A stretch of DNA of 64,000 nt from Deinococcus multiflagellatus. Lineage in GTDB: Bacteria; Deinococcota; Deinococci; Deinococcales; Deinococcaceae. Below, piece by piece: positions 37,156 through 48,400 of the stretch. The translations under genes and the position numbers were made by a program. Below the pieces are notes generated by a model. That model had not been told where the DNA came from. It searched no databases and saw only the letters and a program-made list of their open reading frames with translations. The stretch is from NCBI RefSeq assembly GCF_020166415.1, contig NZ_JAIQXV010000015.1:61127-125126 (forward strand), written 5' to 3'. The stretch's first letter is position 1, and each line of letters starts with the position of its first letter.

Positions 37156-38121
37156 GTGAGGGCCGCCCGGGTGCACCACTTCGGGGGCCCCGAGGTGCTG
37201 CGCGTGGAGGAGGTGGCCTGGCCCGCCCCCCAGGGCGACGAACTGCTGGTGCGTGTGGCGGCCAGCAGCATCAACGCCACTGATCTGGCACTGCGCTCAG
37301 GCGGCCTGGGTCCACTGGCCGCGCGGCAACTGCCCCTGACTGTGGGCTTTGACGTGTGCGGCGAGGTGGTGGCCTGCGGCCCGCGTGTGACGGCCTTCCG
37401 GCCCGGCGAGTGGGTGTACGCCCTGCTGGGCCTGCGCGCTGGCGGCAGCGCCGAGTATGTCACCGTGCGCCAGGGCCGGGCCGCGCGGGCGCCTGCCACG
37501 GTGTCGGCGGTGCAGGCGGCGGCCGTCCCCCTGGCCGGTCTGACGGCCCTGCAGGCGCTGCGTGCCCAGGGCGGCTTGCAGCCCCACAGCACAGGTCCTC
37601 AGCCCCGGGTGCTGGTGTACGGCGCGGCGGGCGGCATTGGTTCCTTCGCCGTGGGGCTGGCCCGCGTGCTGGGCGCCCATGTGACTGGCGTGGCCCGCTC
37701 CGAAAAGCACGCCTTCGTGCAGGCCCTGGGTGCCGACGAGGTGCTGGCACCGGCTGACCTGGACTGGACCCAGGCTGGCCCCTGGGACGTGGTGCTGGAC
37801 ACGCCGCCGGCCCTGAGCTTTGCGGCGGTGCGCCCGGCGCTGGGCCCGCGCGGCGTTCTGGTCAGCACCCGCCCGCTGCCCACCCGCCTGGGCGACGCAG
37901 CCGCCATGCTGCCCCGGCGCGGCCCCCACCCCCGCCTGGCGACCATCCACACCGCCGAACGCGGCCTGGACCTCGCGTTTCTGGCCCGCCTGATTGACAG
38001 CGGCGAATTGCCTGTGCCAGTGGACCGGGTGTTCCCACTGCAGGACATTGCCGCAGCCCACCGCTACGCCGAGGGCGACGAGGTACGCGGCAAGGTGGTG
38101 GTGGCGGTGGCTGAGGACTGA
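37156..38121 (+). CDS. NADPH:quinone oxidoreductase-like MDR protein
   Basis: A 321-residue zinc-independent medium-chain dehydrogenase: MRAARVHHFGGPEVLRVEEV, ASSINATDLALRSGG, GFDVCGEVVACG, the NADPH-binding VLVYGAAGGIGSFAVGLARVLGAHV, and QALGADEVLAP. Zinc-ligand residues are absent, as in quinone oxidoreductases. GTG start 27 bases after the NmrA-like gene; likely one transcript under HxlR control, forming a redox/electrophile detoxification unit. Confidence 0.9.
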   Translation: MRAARVHHFGGPEVLRVEEVAWPAPQGDELLVRVAASSINATDLALRSGGLGPLAARQLPLTVGFDVCGEVVACGPRVTAFRPGEWVYALLGLRAGGSAEYVTVRQGRAARAPATVSAVQAAAVPLAGLTALQALRAQGGLQPHSTGPQPRVLVYGAAGGIGSFAVGLARVLGAHVTGVARSEKHAFVQALGADEVLAPADLDWTQAGPWDVVLDTPPALSFAAVRPALGPRGVLVSTRPLPTRLGDAAAMLPRRGPHPRLATIHTAERGLDLAFLARLIDSGELPVPVDRVFPLQDIAAAHRYAEGDEVRGKVVVAVAED

Positions 38122-38175
38122 GAGGCCTTCCGATACATGCCGCAAGGCGTGACGGCTTGTTCCCTCCTGGAAGAA

Positions 38176-38292
38176 ATTGCAGAGCGGCGCAGCAAGAAGG
38201 CAAAACGACGGCTGTCCGGGAGTGGAGTTGGAAGAGCGCCAAAGATGGGGAATATCCAGTTCTCCTCTGGACGTGCCTGAGATGAACCGCAG
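38176..38292. repeat. Small dispersed repeat, copy 2
   Basis: The left part (38179-38194, GCAGAGCGGCGCAGCA) recurs at 32557-32573. The right part (ATATCCAGTTCTCCTCTGGACG... followed by GATGAACCGCA) parallels the palindromic element at 25348-25415. This intergenic stretch seems to join both modules of one small repeat family. No gene lies between 38122 and 38394. Confidence 0.5.
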
Positions 38293-38394
38293 TGCGTGTA
38301 ACCTGCCGCTCAAATCCACCTGTGGGCCAGAGAGGGCCTCTTATTGCCGCTCACGCCGCTGAAGAGGAGCCCCAGGGCGGCCTGGATTCCCCTG

Positions 38395-39177
38395 TCAGTA
38401 CAGCCCCTTTCCTCCAGCCTTCAGCGCGTAATGCACCCGGCGCAGCGCCACGGCCTGCGCCCGCGAGAGCGCCAGCCCGCGCGAGAGCCGCTCCAAGGCG
38501 CGGGCGTGCAGGGCCAGCCGGTGTGGGGCGTCGGTGTCCAGGGTGGGGGTGTAGGTGAAGGTCACCGCTGGGCCCAGTTCGTCCACCAGGGCGTCGAGCC
38601 GCTCCAGCGACGGCGATTTGCGCCGTCCCCGGTGAATCAGGGCCTCGTCGTAGCGGCGCACATGGAACTTGTGGTCGCTCTGCACCTGAAAGGCCGTGTG
38701 GCCCAGCGCGCGGGCGTGGGTCAGGGCCACGCGGATGGCTTCGCGCTCGGCCAGCCCTTCGTGGCCCAGGGCCCCGCGCAGCACGGCCCCGTAGGGGCGG
38801 TCCCCCAGCAGATAGCCCAGGCTCAGCGAGCCGCTCTGCTTATCGGCGCTGCCATCGGTGCGGATCAACACGGGGCCAGTGGCGTGGGGGTGATCGGCCT
38901 GCAGCGCCGCCCGCGCGGCCGTGTCCAGGGGCTGCCCAGCCGCCAGCCGCGCCAGGGCCCCGGCCAGTGCGGCGGCCTGCCGGGCGCGGTCCTCTTCCCT
39001 TGCTCCTGGCACCAGCGCCCGGAAGTCCAGCGCCGCCGCGTGCCGGGCCGCCAGTTCGGCGGCGCCAAGCGGCAGGGGCGCAGGCAGGCCGTAGGGCACG
39101 CCGTCCAGCACGTAGCCCGCACCATCTGGGGTTTCGGTCACGCTGAGGGTGGCCCGCTGGTGGCGGGGGACGGTCAC
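38395..39177 (-). CDS. RNase H-like domain protein
   Basis: A 260-residue protein. The C-terminal two thirds have an RNase HI-like arrangement: VLIRTDGSADKQSGSLSLGYLLG (first Asp), GLAEREAIRVALTHARALG (Glu) and FQVQSDHKFHVRR (second Asp), then a longer helical tail. The first ~100 residues are not recognised. It may cleave RNA in RNA-DNA hybrids or be a reverse-transcriptase-like homologue without activity. The start overlaps the stop of the SDR gene by four bases. Confidence 0.78.
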   Translation of the reverse strand: MTVPRHQRATLSVTETPDGAGYVLDGVPYGLPAPLPLGAAELAARHAAALDFRALVPGAREEDRARQAAALAGALARLAAGQPLDTAARAALQADHPHATGPVLIRTDGSADKQSGSLSLGYLLGDRPYGAVLRGALGHEGLAEREAIRVALTHARALGHTAFQVQSDHKFHVRRYDEALIHRGRRKSPSLERLDALVDELGPAVTFTYTPTLDTDAPHRLALHARALERLSRGLALSRAQAVALRRVHYALKAGGKGLY

Positions 39178-40433
39178 CAGGGCTGCACCCGGTAGTCTTT
39201 CAGGAACACGCCGGCCAGGGGCCGCCCAGGCTCATTCAGACCGCTGAACATGGGATCGCACAGCCGGGCCGCCGCGTCGTCCAGGTCCAGGGGGAGCCGG
39301 AAGCCCTGGGCCGCCATGCGCGCCTGCTGGGGCTGCGGCTCCTGGTGCGACACCCAGCCGGGGTCCACGCTGGTCATGTAAATTCCCTCGCGCGCCAGCC
39401 GTGGGCCGCTGGTGCGGGTCAGCATGTTCAGCGCCGCCTTGGCCATGTTGGTGTGGGGGTGACGGTCACTCTTGTCGGCCCGTGAAAACTGGCCCTCCAC
39501 CGCGCTCACGTTCACAACAAAGCGCCGCTCGAACGGCGAGCGCCGCAGCAGGGGCAGCAGGCCGCTGCACAGCAGGTAGGGCGCGGTGGTGTTCACCAGC
39601 TGCACCTCCAGCAGTTCGCGGGCCTCGACCTCGTCCAGCCGGGCCGTCCAGCTGTTGTGGGGGCGCAGGTCCAGGGCGTGACCGTGGCGGTCCAGGGGCT
39701 CGGGCAGGGCGAACAGTGAAGGGGCGCCAGAGCTGTCCGGCAGGCTGGGCGCAGGCCACGCGATCTTCAGGGCCAGCTGGGGGCCGGGCAGGGCCTGCCG
39801 CTCCCCCTGCAGCAGCGCGCCGTAGAAGCCGGGTGGCCGCGCAATGGTCTGCGCGGCGTTGTTGATCAGCAGGTCCAGGTGGGGTTGGGTGCGGCCCAGT
39901 TCCTCTATGAACGCCTGCACCGCGCGCAGATCTCGCAGGTCCAGGCCGTACAGGGTCAGCCGGCCCTGCCACTCGGCAGCGTCCGGCTCCTGGGCAAACC
40001 GCCGCGCCGCGTCCTGTGGAAAGCGGGTGGTCACGATGACCTGGGCCCCACTGCGCAGCAGCCGCAGGGCCACCGCGTGCCCAATGTTCACCCGGCCGCC
40101 GGTCAGCAGGGCCACGCGGCCACTCAGGTCGGCGCGCGCATGGCGCTTGCGGCGGTTCAGCTGACCGCACGGAGCGCACAGGGCCGGATTGCCTGCGTCG
40201 GCCAGCCCGAAGGGGTGCCGGCACATGTAGCAGCGCCGCCCAGCATCCGGTTTTGGCGGCAGGCGCTGGGCGGTCTCCTCTGCCTGCCGGGCGTGCTTGC
40301 GCCCCAGGCGATTCACGCCGGCCACCAGCGTGCGGAAGGCAGGCTGATCATCGGCCAGGGCCGGGTCGCGCAACACCGCTTTCAACACGCGCTGCGCCGT
40401 TTGCCAGTCAAGGGGGGTCAGATCGGGGTCCAT
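39174..40433 (-). CDS. SDR-type oxidoreductase with N-terminal zinc knuckle
   Basis: A 419-residue protein. Residues 1-65 are helical; a four-cysteine motif (CYMC ... CAPC) at about 68-89 looks like a zinc knuckle. From about 100 a short-chain dehydrogenase domain begins: VALLTGGRVNIGHAVALRLL (nucleotide-binding), LDLLINNAAQTI and VVNVSAVEGQF. The usual YxxxK is replaced by HPHTNMAKAALNMLTRT, so the catalytic Tyr is missing while the Lys is kept; this variant is shared by a conserved SDR subgroup. Coupled to the RNase H-like gene by a 4-base overlap. Confidence 0.82.
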   Translation of the reverse strand: MDPDLTPLDWQTAQRVLKAVLRDPALADDQPAFRTLVAGVNRLGRKHARQAEETAQRLPPKPDAGRRCYMCRHPFGLADAGNPALCAPCGQLNRRKRHARADLSGRVALLTGGRVNIGHAVALRLLRSGAQVIVTTRFPQDAARRFAQEPDAAEWQGRLTLYGLDLRDLRAVQAFIEELGRTQPHLDLLINNAAQTIARPPGFYGALLQGERQALPGPQLALKIAWPAPSLPDSSGAPSLFALPEPLDRHGHALDLRPHNSWTARLDEVEARELLEVQLVNTTAPYLLCSGLLPLLRRSPFERRFVVNVSAVEGQFSRADKSDRHPHTNMAKAALNMLTRTSGPRLAREGIYMTSVDPGWVSHQEPQPQQARMAAQGFRLPLDLDDAAARLCDPMFSGLNEPGRPLAGVFLKDYRVQPW

Positions 40434-40448
40434 AGGTCAAAGAGAGGT

Positions 40449-40485
40449 GGAGGTGGACACCGCTTTATGAAAACGGGCCACCTCC
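40449..40485 (-). terminator. Possible terminator after the GCA tRNA-like gene
   Basis: Stem GGAGGTGG / CCACCTCC with a long 21-base loop, two bases after the tRNA-like 3' end on the minus strand, then ACCTCTCTTTG. Weak T-run. Confidence 0.4.
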
Positions 40486-40486
40486 G

Positions 40487-40558
40487 CTGTCCGGGACGGA
40501 CTCGAACCGCCGGCCACCCGATCTGCAGTCGGATGCTCTTCCCCTGAGCTACCGGACC
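40487..40558 (-). tRNA. tRNA-Cys (GCA), atypical acceptor
   Basis: A 72-base cloverleaf with good D-arm (GCTCAGGGGAAGAGC), anticodon stem and loop CTGCAGA (anticodon GCA) and T-arm. Only six acceptor pairs form (GTCCGG / CCGGAC); position 1-72 would be G-A, the following base is G or A rather than the U expected for Cys-tRNA, and no CCA is encoded. The TACACT hexamer (40564-40569) is exactly five bases before base 1, so transcription may begin at the mature 5' end. Confidence 0.75.
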
Positions 40559-40603
40559 TCTGCAGTGTAGCGGGCCCGGGTCGCCTGCGCCTCTCGTTTG
40601 CCC

Positions 40604-40646
40604 AAAAGGTGGGGGCCGCGTCACCTTGGCAAGGTGGGCGGCCCCC
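40604..40646 (-). terminator. Strong terminator after the TGC tRNA-like gene
   Basis: Nested stems on the minus strand: GGGGGCCGC / GCGGCCCCC outside and CACCTT / AAGGTG inside, followed by ACCTTTTGG. It begins two bases after the tRNA-like 3' end. Confidence 0.85.
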
Positions 40647-40647
40647 G

Positions 40648-40719
40648 GCGTTCAGAGCGGACTCGAACCGCTGACCCCTCGCTTGCAAAGCGAGTGCTCT
40701 TCCCCTGAGCTACCGAACA
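40648..40719 (-). tRNA. tRNA-Ala (TGC) by anticodon, atypical acceptor
   Basis: A 72-base cloverleaf closely related to the neighbouring GCA gene (identical TAGCTCAGGGGAAGAGCA D-arm). The anticodon loop is TTTGCAA between perfect 5-bp stems, so the anticodon reads TGC (Ala). The acceptor (GTTCGG / CTGAAC plus U-G at 1-72) lacks the G3-U70 pair required by alanyl-tRNA synthetase and no CCA is encoded. Its TAGAAT -10 hexamer begins with the pta stop codon and ends five bases before base 1. Confidence 0.72.
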
Positions 40720-40727
40720 GCTTCATT

Positions 40728-42829
40728 CTATCCCTGCCCCGCCACCTGCGTCGCCTGAATGGCCGTCAGGGCGATGGTGTACACGATGTCGTCCACCAGC
40801 GCGCCGCGCGAGAGGTCATTGACCGGCTTGCGCAACCCCTGCAGCATGGGGCCCACCGCCACCACCCCGGCGGCGCGCTGCACGGCCTTGTAGGTGGTGT
40901 TACCGGTGTTCAGGTCCGGGAAGATAAAGACGGTGGCGCGCCCGGCCACCGGGCTGCCCGGCGCCTTCTGCTGGCCCACCGACAGCACGCTGGCGGCGTC
41001 GTACTGCATGGGGCCGTCCACCACGATGTCGGGGCGGCGCTCGCGTACCAGTGCGGTGGCGGCCTTGACCTTCTCCACGTCCTCGCCACTGCCCGATTCC
41101 CCGGTGGAATACGACAGCATCGCCACTCGGGGCGTAATCCCGAAGGCACGGGCACTGTCGGCGCTCTGAATGGCGATATCGGCCAGTTCCTCGGCGCCCG
41201 GGTTGGGGTTGATGGCGGCGTCGCCGTACACCAGCACCTGTTCGGGCATCAGCATGAAAAATACTGAACTCACCAGCCCGGCCCCCGGCGCGGTCTTGAT
41301 CAGCTGCAGCGCCGGGCGCACGGTGTTGGCGGTCGTGTGAATGGCGCCGGACACCAGCCCGTCCACCTCGCCCAGCGCCAGCATCATGGTGCCCAGCACC
41401 ACAGTGTCTTCCAGCTGTGCCTCGGCCTGCGGGGCGGTCAGGCCCTTGCTTTTGCGCAACTCCACCATCGGGGCCACGTACTCGTGGCGCACGGTGTCCG
41501 GGTCCAGAATCTCCAGGCCCTCGGGCAGCACAAGGCCCTGGCCCTCGGCCACCTGCCGCACCCGGTCTGGCTTGGCCAGCAGCACACAGCGGGCAATGCC
41601 CTTTTCGGTGCAGCGAATGGCGGCCTTGACCGTGCGCGGCTCGTCGCCCTCGGGCAGCACGATGCGTTTGCCGGCGGCGCGCGCCTTCTGAATCAGCTCG
41701 TAGCGAAAGGCGCTCGGCGGCAGGCGCCGCTCGCCGCTGCTGATGGGTGCGCGCAGGCGGGTGCCCAGCGGCACGGTGTCCAGGCGGTCGGCCATGAAGT
41801 CCAGAATGCGTTCCATGCGGCTCAGGTCGTCGTGCGGCACCCGGGCGTCCAGCCGCGAGAGGCGAGAAGCGGTCTGAAACGAGTTCGTCTCCACCCGCAG
41901 CACCGGCAGGGTGCTGCCCAGCGCCGCGCGGCACAGCCGGTCAATGGACGCCTCGGGGGCGCTGCCCGAGGTGAACATCAGCCCCGCCAGCGGCACCCCG
42001 CTGAGGTGCGACAGGGCGGCGGCCATGATCACGTCCTCGCGGTCCCCGGGCGTGACCACCAGCGCGCCGGGCACGAACAGGTGCGCCATCTTGGGCACCG
42101 TGCGCGCCGTGACCACGGTGCTGGTCACGCGGCGCAGGGTGGCCTCGCCTTCGTTGACCACCTCGGCCTGCAGGTGCCGGGCCACATCCAGGGTGCGCGG
42201 GGCCGTGAGGTCGGCCGAACTGGACACCACGCCCAGCAGCGGCAGTTCCCCGCTGGCCAGCACGCGGCTGCGGGAGCGCAATTCGGCCATCAGGGTGCCG
42301 TAGTCCAGCGCGGGCGGCGCAAAGTTCAGCACGTAGCCGCTCAGGCCGCTGCCGTCGCTGCGGCGGTAGCCCTGCGCGGTGATTTCCAGTTCGTCGGCCA
42401 GTTCGCCCGCACCCACCCCGGCGAGGCTGGACACCAGCACCGTGTCGGCTTCCAGGTTGCGCGCAAGGCTGGCGTTCAGCGCCGAGGCGTAGGTGTTGCG
42501 CTCGGTCAGCGCCAGCCCCTCGGCCACCAGCACGTCGGCGCCGCCTGCCGTGGCCTCGCGGGCCAGGGCCACCACGCTTTCCATCAGGTCTTCTTCCGCG
42601 CCGTGGCTCAGCTGTTCTTCGGCCAGGGCCAGGGCAATGGGTTCGGGGGTATTCAGGTGCGCCAGGGTGCGGGCAAAGTGCACGCTGTCGTCGGTGCGCG
42701 CCTCATGCGTCTGGGCAATCGGTTTGAGAAACGCCACCTTCAGCCCCTGGCGTTCCAGCGCGCGGGTGAGGCCCAGGGCGGTGCTGGTCAGGCCCACACC
42801 GTTGCGGGTGGGCGCCACAAACAGGGTTT

Positions 42830-42833
<4 letters not shown>
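40728..42833 (-). CDS. pta: Phosphate acetyltransferase
   Basis: A 701-residue long-form Pta. An N-terminal P-loop BioD-like domain (TLFVAPTRNGVGLTSTALGLTRAL), a central DRTGG domain, and a C-terminal catalytic domain from about residue 375 (RKRIVLPEGDEPRTVKAAI..., YGDAAINPNPGAEELADIAIQSA, MLSYSTGESGSGEDVEKVK and VFPDLNTGNTTYKAVQRAAG). It interconverts acetyl-CoA and acetyl phosphate. The ATG overlaps the ackA stop by four bases, giving the standard acetate pathway operon. Confidence 0.96.
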
Positions 42834-44020
<1,187 letters not shown>

Positions 44021-44075
44021 GAGCTGCATTCTGACAGCGGGCGCCAGCGGGGCGGATTTCTCAAGGAATGGCGAA

Positions 44076-44101
44076 GGCGGGAGGAGGGGGGTCCTCCCGC
44101 C
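44076..44101 (-). terminator. Hairpin between the DUF4157 operon and ackA
   Basis: A perfect 10-bp stem GGCGGGAGGA / TCCTCCCGCC with a 6-base loop, 14 bases after the stop of the 98-residue protein. No T-run follows. Confidence 0.6.
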
Positions 44102-44115
44102 GCCTACTCGTGCGG

Positions 44116-44412
44116 TTATTCGGTGTCTTCGCCGCGCAGATGGGCCACGATGCCTTCGAGGTCACCTGGGGTCAGGTGCTCCATCAGCCACGCCACGGTC
44201 ACGGGCTGGCCCTGGGCGCGGGTGTTTAGCAGGTCGGCCAGTTTTTCCAGCAGGGCGTCCATCACGGCGTCATCGCTCTCGGCGTCCTGGCCAGCCGAGG
44301 CCAGGTCACGTTCTTCTGCCAGCGAGAGGGGCAACGAGGAAAACGAGAGGCCATTGATCTCGAAGGGCGGGCGTTGGGTGGCCTGACGGCCAAATTTGAT
44401 GGTCTGGGTCAT
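44116..44412 (-). CDS. Small acidic protein, possibly tail-assembly-chaperone-like
   Basis: A 98-residue acidic protein. The N-terminal IKFGRQATQRPPFEINGLSFSSLPLSLAEER followed by a long helix (DDAVMDALLEKLADLLNTRAQG) and a late TPGDLEGIVAHLRGED is similar in shape to small phage tail assembly chaperones, but this is only a resemblance. It is the third gene after the DUF4157 gene, 24 bases behind the 320-residue protein gene. Confidence 0.65.
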   Translation of the reverse strand: MTQTIKFGRQATQRPPFEINGLSFSSLPLSLAEERDLASAGQDAESDDAVMDALLEKLADLLNTRAQGQPVTVAWLMEHLTPGDLEGIVAHLRGEDTE

Positions 44413-44436
44413 GGGGTCTCCTGTGGAGGGTGGGGA

Positions 44437-45399
44437 TCAGGCGTCAGAAAGAAATTCCACGCCGCCGGTCTTGTCGCCTTCGTACTTCTTGGCCTGTTGA
44501 ATGGACTCTTCTTCCGAGTGCAGTTGTTGCTTGCCGGTCAGCAGGTCAGGGTTCATCTTGATGCGTTCGGTACTGTCCAGAAGGACCTGATACAGCGCGC
44601 TGAGGGTGGCGGTGAAGATAGGCCGCGCCTCGGTGCCTGCGGTGAGCGTGCCGGAAATGGCGAGTTCAGAGATGCCGTTTTCAAAGCAGTACGAAGCGGT
44701 ATGCAGGGGCGGCTTGCGGTATGCGGCAGCGAAGTAATGAGGGGTGAGGGCATTCTTATCTTTTTGAATGAGCTTTTCAAAGTCGGAGAAGGCGCACCTA
44801 AGGATGAATTCGTGGGGCAGCGTGATCAGGCTGACGACGATGGTGGCTCCCCCTACGTCGAAGGCCACATAACCCCTTTCACGATCCACGATTCTGCAAC
44901 GTCGCACAGTTTTGAAATAGAAAAGAAGCGCATCTGTGGCGTTGGTAAACTTTTTGCCATCGCAAAAAAACAGGAAGTCGCGCGTTGGATAATTACGTTC
45001 CTCGGAGCGGTTGAGAAAATAATCAAAGGCAGAAAGCATGTTAAAAATGTGTTTCTCTGGCTGCCCTTGGTAGCGCATCAGTTGGCTGAACCTTACGACG
45101 CCCTTGCCCTCGTGTCTGTCAAGGATAAGGGTCATATGGTCAAACTGCATTTTTGCAATCTGTGAGTAAACATCTGCTGAAGCGCTGTTGGTCTGATCAA
45201 TCTGGAAGGATGAATCTGCTTCAAGCCAAGCGTCATTATTGGCACGTCTCACGAAAACAGAATGACCTCCCAACTCCACAGCGAATTGATCGTTATTCAA
45301 CTGGTGCAAGGTCTCATTACGCTGGCAATAGGTGAGCGCTGTCTCGAAAGCAGAACCTGAAAATCCCTCTTGAGCAGTATGTTTTTTCAGTCGAAACAT
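44437..45399 (-). CDS. Unknown protein in DUF4157 operon
   Basis: A 320-residue soluble protein with no recognised family. It is rich in aromatic residues and charged residues (LLFYFKTVRRCRIVDRERGYVAFDVGG, YRKPPLHTASYCFENGIS) and mixed alpha/beta. Its DNA is clearly AT-richer than the surroundings (about half A+T in 44880-45400), a sign of horizontal acquisition. It begins three bases after the DUF4157 stop. An immunity or chaperone role for the upstream protein is an inference from position only. Confidence 0.7.
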   Translation of the reverse strand: MFRLKKHTAQEGFSGSAFETALTYCQRNETLHQLNNDQFAVELGGHSVFVRRANNDAWLEADSSFQIDQTNSASADVYSQIAKMQFDHMTLILDRHEGKGVVRFSQLMRYQGQPEKHIFNMLSAFDYFLNRSEERNYPTRDFLFFCDGKKFTNATDALLFYFKTVRRCRIVDRERGYVAFDVGGATIVVSLITLPHEFILRCAFSDFEKLIQKDKNALTPHYFAAAYRKPPLHTASYCFENGISELAISGTLTAGTEARPIFTATLSALYQVLLDSTERIKMNPDLLTGKQQLHSEEESIQQAKKYEGDKTGGVEFLSDA

Positions 45400-45402
45400 A
45401 AT

Positions 45403-48400
45403 TCAGGGTCCGGCGACCTTTGGCGCGTCCTCAAGCTGCAAGGGGTCGTTCATGCCAGCTGCTCCAACAGAACTATTCGCCGATTTGGCCGCATCTGTGG
45501 CGGCGGCGCCAATCGCCTTTTCACTCAGGTAATCCGGATTGAAGCCCAGGGCGTTGAGGAATGAATCTCGGGCCAGCTTTAGGCCGTTGATTGGTTCCTG
45601 CTGCCCGTCAGGTTTGACCATCTCGGTTTTTGCGGCCAGCACCGCTCCCTTTACCGCTTCATTGCTCATAGAGCCGATCATGTGCCCCGTGCCTACCCCT
45701 TCACGAATCGCCTTGCTCCACCCCGCGTCCTTTTCCAGCATGGTGCGGTAGGTGGCCCGGGGGCCGAAGGTGAGTAGATTGCCCGCGCCGCGCAGGAGTC
45801 TGCGGGCCATCGTTTCCCCACGGCGTTTAGGGGCACCAAAGGCCGCCCGTTTGAGATCGGCGCCAAATCTTCCACGCGCGGCTTTGAGGGCCTGCTGTGC
45901 AATGGGCCGCGCCACCAGTTGGTGGTTCGTTTTGACCAGGCCCTGTGCCACGAGCTCCCTCAATCTACTTTGGCTGAAGTGGCTGGGGAGCTTCAACTTG
46001 GAGGCCAGGGTCAGAACCTCGCGGTGGTCCATCACCGACACCCGGTCACGCGCAATGTCGAATTGCTTGGCTTTGAGGGCCTTGCGCCCTCCCAACAACA
46101 GTTTCGTATCTTTGGCAGCTTTTCCTGCCACGCCCGCACTGCCGTACAGGCTCTGTTTCATCTCGTCCCAGGTTTCTTTAGCCAGTTTAGAGTTGTACTG
46201 CTTCATATCCTTCCAAAGCAGTTGGACGCGATTCATCATGGCTTGACGTCCGACGCTTTGCTGAGTCCCCAATGCCGCGCGCGAAGCTGTTTGCGATCCA
46301 AGGCGTCCACCAATCACACGCCGCGCCCCCTGGACCAGCCCTTTGCCCATTGGCCGGAGTGCGTAGCGGCCCAGGTTGCCAGCGGCGCCTTTGACCAGCC
46401 CGCCTGCCAGTGCGGCGCCTGGGCCCATCACCACGCCCAGCGCAGCGTCAAAAGCCATCGCCTTGGGATCCAGCACGCCCTGCATCAGGCCAACCTTGTC
46501 TTTGTATTTGTCGTCGGTGCGCAGTACCGCATTCTGGGCCAGACGCCCCAGCGCCCCGCCCCCGGCGCTCCCCGCTGCCATGATCAGCAGCGGCGCGGCC
46601 AGGCCCCCGGTCAGGCCCGTGAGGGCTGCGGCGCCGACGGTGACCCCCACGGTCACGGCCAGACGCGCCAGGGTGGCCTTGCCCTCGGTGGAGGTGGCCC
46701 ATTTCCACGCTTCGGAGGCATTGCCCTTGACCGCGTTGACAAGGCCCTTCACGCCGCCTTTCTTGATGGCCTGGAAGGCGGTGAAGGCCGCGCCGGTGCC
46801 CAGGAGCAGCGCGGTGGCGGGACGGTTTTTCAGGAACTTGCCCAGCCCACCCTTGGCCGTGCGCAGCGCGCGGGTGGCTTTGGCGCCAATGCGGCGTTTC
46901 AAGCTCTGGGCCTTGGTGGCAGCGGTCTTGGCCAGCGCGGCAATCTTGGTTTTCGCGCTCGCTGCCGCTGCGGTCAGACGTTGGCGGACCTGCTGCCCGG
47001 CCGCTTTGGCCTGCGTCCAAGCGTTCTGGGCACGGGTCTTGACGTTGTTCAGCAGCCCCGTGGCGGCCGTCTTGAGCTTGGTGCGGGCCGCGGTGGCCTT
47101 GTCCCGCAGGTTGAGCGCCGCTATCGACGCCGCTTGGCGCAGCGTTCCCGAGATGATCCGCGCTTTGTCTTTCAGCTTGGTCTGCACCTGCACGACCGTG
47201 GAAGCGGCGCGGACGGCCAGCTGGTGGGCCTGGACACGCAGCTGCGCGGCCTTGTCTCTGGCGCTTTGTACCGCCTGTTGCCCCTTATCCTTGACCGTTT
47301 GCAGGGTTTTGCGCCCGTATTCGCGGGCGGTCTTGCCTGCCGCCTGGATCTGGGTGCGGACCCTGGCCCGCAGCGCCTGGGCCTGCTTTAGGGTCTGACT
47401 GGCCGCCTCGCGCGCCGCCTTGATTGCCGGGGCCGCTGCTTTCTGCACGCGGGCCACGGTCTTTTGAATCCGCTGCTGGGCGGCTTTCTGCACGGTGCCG
47501 ACCGCACTCTTCAACTTGTCCCGGGCAGAGCCGGCCAGCTTTTTCAGGTCGCCCAGGCCCCAGCGTTGTACGGCGGTTGCGGGGGCTGGGGAGGCCACCT
47601 GACGCTGCACCGGGCGCGCCTTCTGAGGCATAGGAGTGGCGGCGAGCTTGGCGCCCATCGTCCGGGCCTCGGCTTCCAGCCCAGCATCGGGGTCCACACC
47701 CGGGCCGACGCGCCCTTGCGACTGCTGCACGGTATGGGTGACTTCATGCGCCAGCAATTCCAGGCCAGATTGGCTGTTCGGATTGAATCGCCCTGATTGA
47801 AAGAAAATGTCGCTGCCGGTGGTGAAGGCCAGGGCATTGACACCCTTAGCGAGCCTGTCCGCTTCCGCATCATCGTGAATACGAACACGGGACAGGTCAT
47901 GGTTGAGCCCTTGTTCGAGGTGCCGTTGAATCGCTTCGGGCAGAGGATTGCCTCCGCCCCGTCGGGCTTGAATGCGCTGCAAGACTGGCTGCGTCGCTTC
48001 CGCATCCAATTCCGCCAACTGCCGCTGTAGGGTCTGGCGGTGGGCAGCGGTGGCTGATAGGGCCGCCTCAGCCTCGTAGCGCTGAACGGCTGTGTCCACG
48101 GCTCGCTGAAGGGCTAGGCGTTCCCCAGGGGGCACCAGGCCCAGCACCACGCGGCTGACTGGCGCACTGATCTCATGGCGTTGCAGGGTCGCTAAATGCT
48201 CGCCGTAGGTGTCGTAGCGGGCTTGGGCGGGGCCGCGATCTGCACGAAAGCCTTGGACCAGCGTATTCGCTACTTGTCGTTGCAGCGCCGTGAACTGGGC
48301 ATATTGCCGCGTGTCCAGGGACTTGCCTTCAACCTGCTCGGCCCGGTGGCGCATCACCGTCACCCAGTCGGCGGGGCTTTGGGGCTTGGCCGGCACTGGC

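Noticed and set aside
44076..44101. Hairpin before ackA as a riboswitch
   Set aside because: It is a simple perfect stem right after a converging operon end and upstream of the ackA -10, so a terminator is the simpler explanation.
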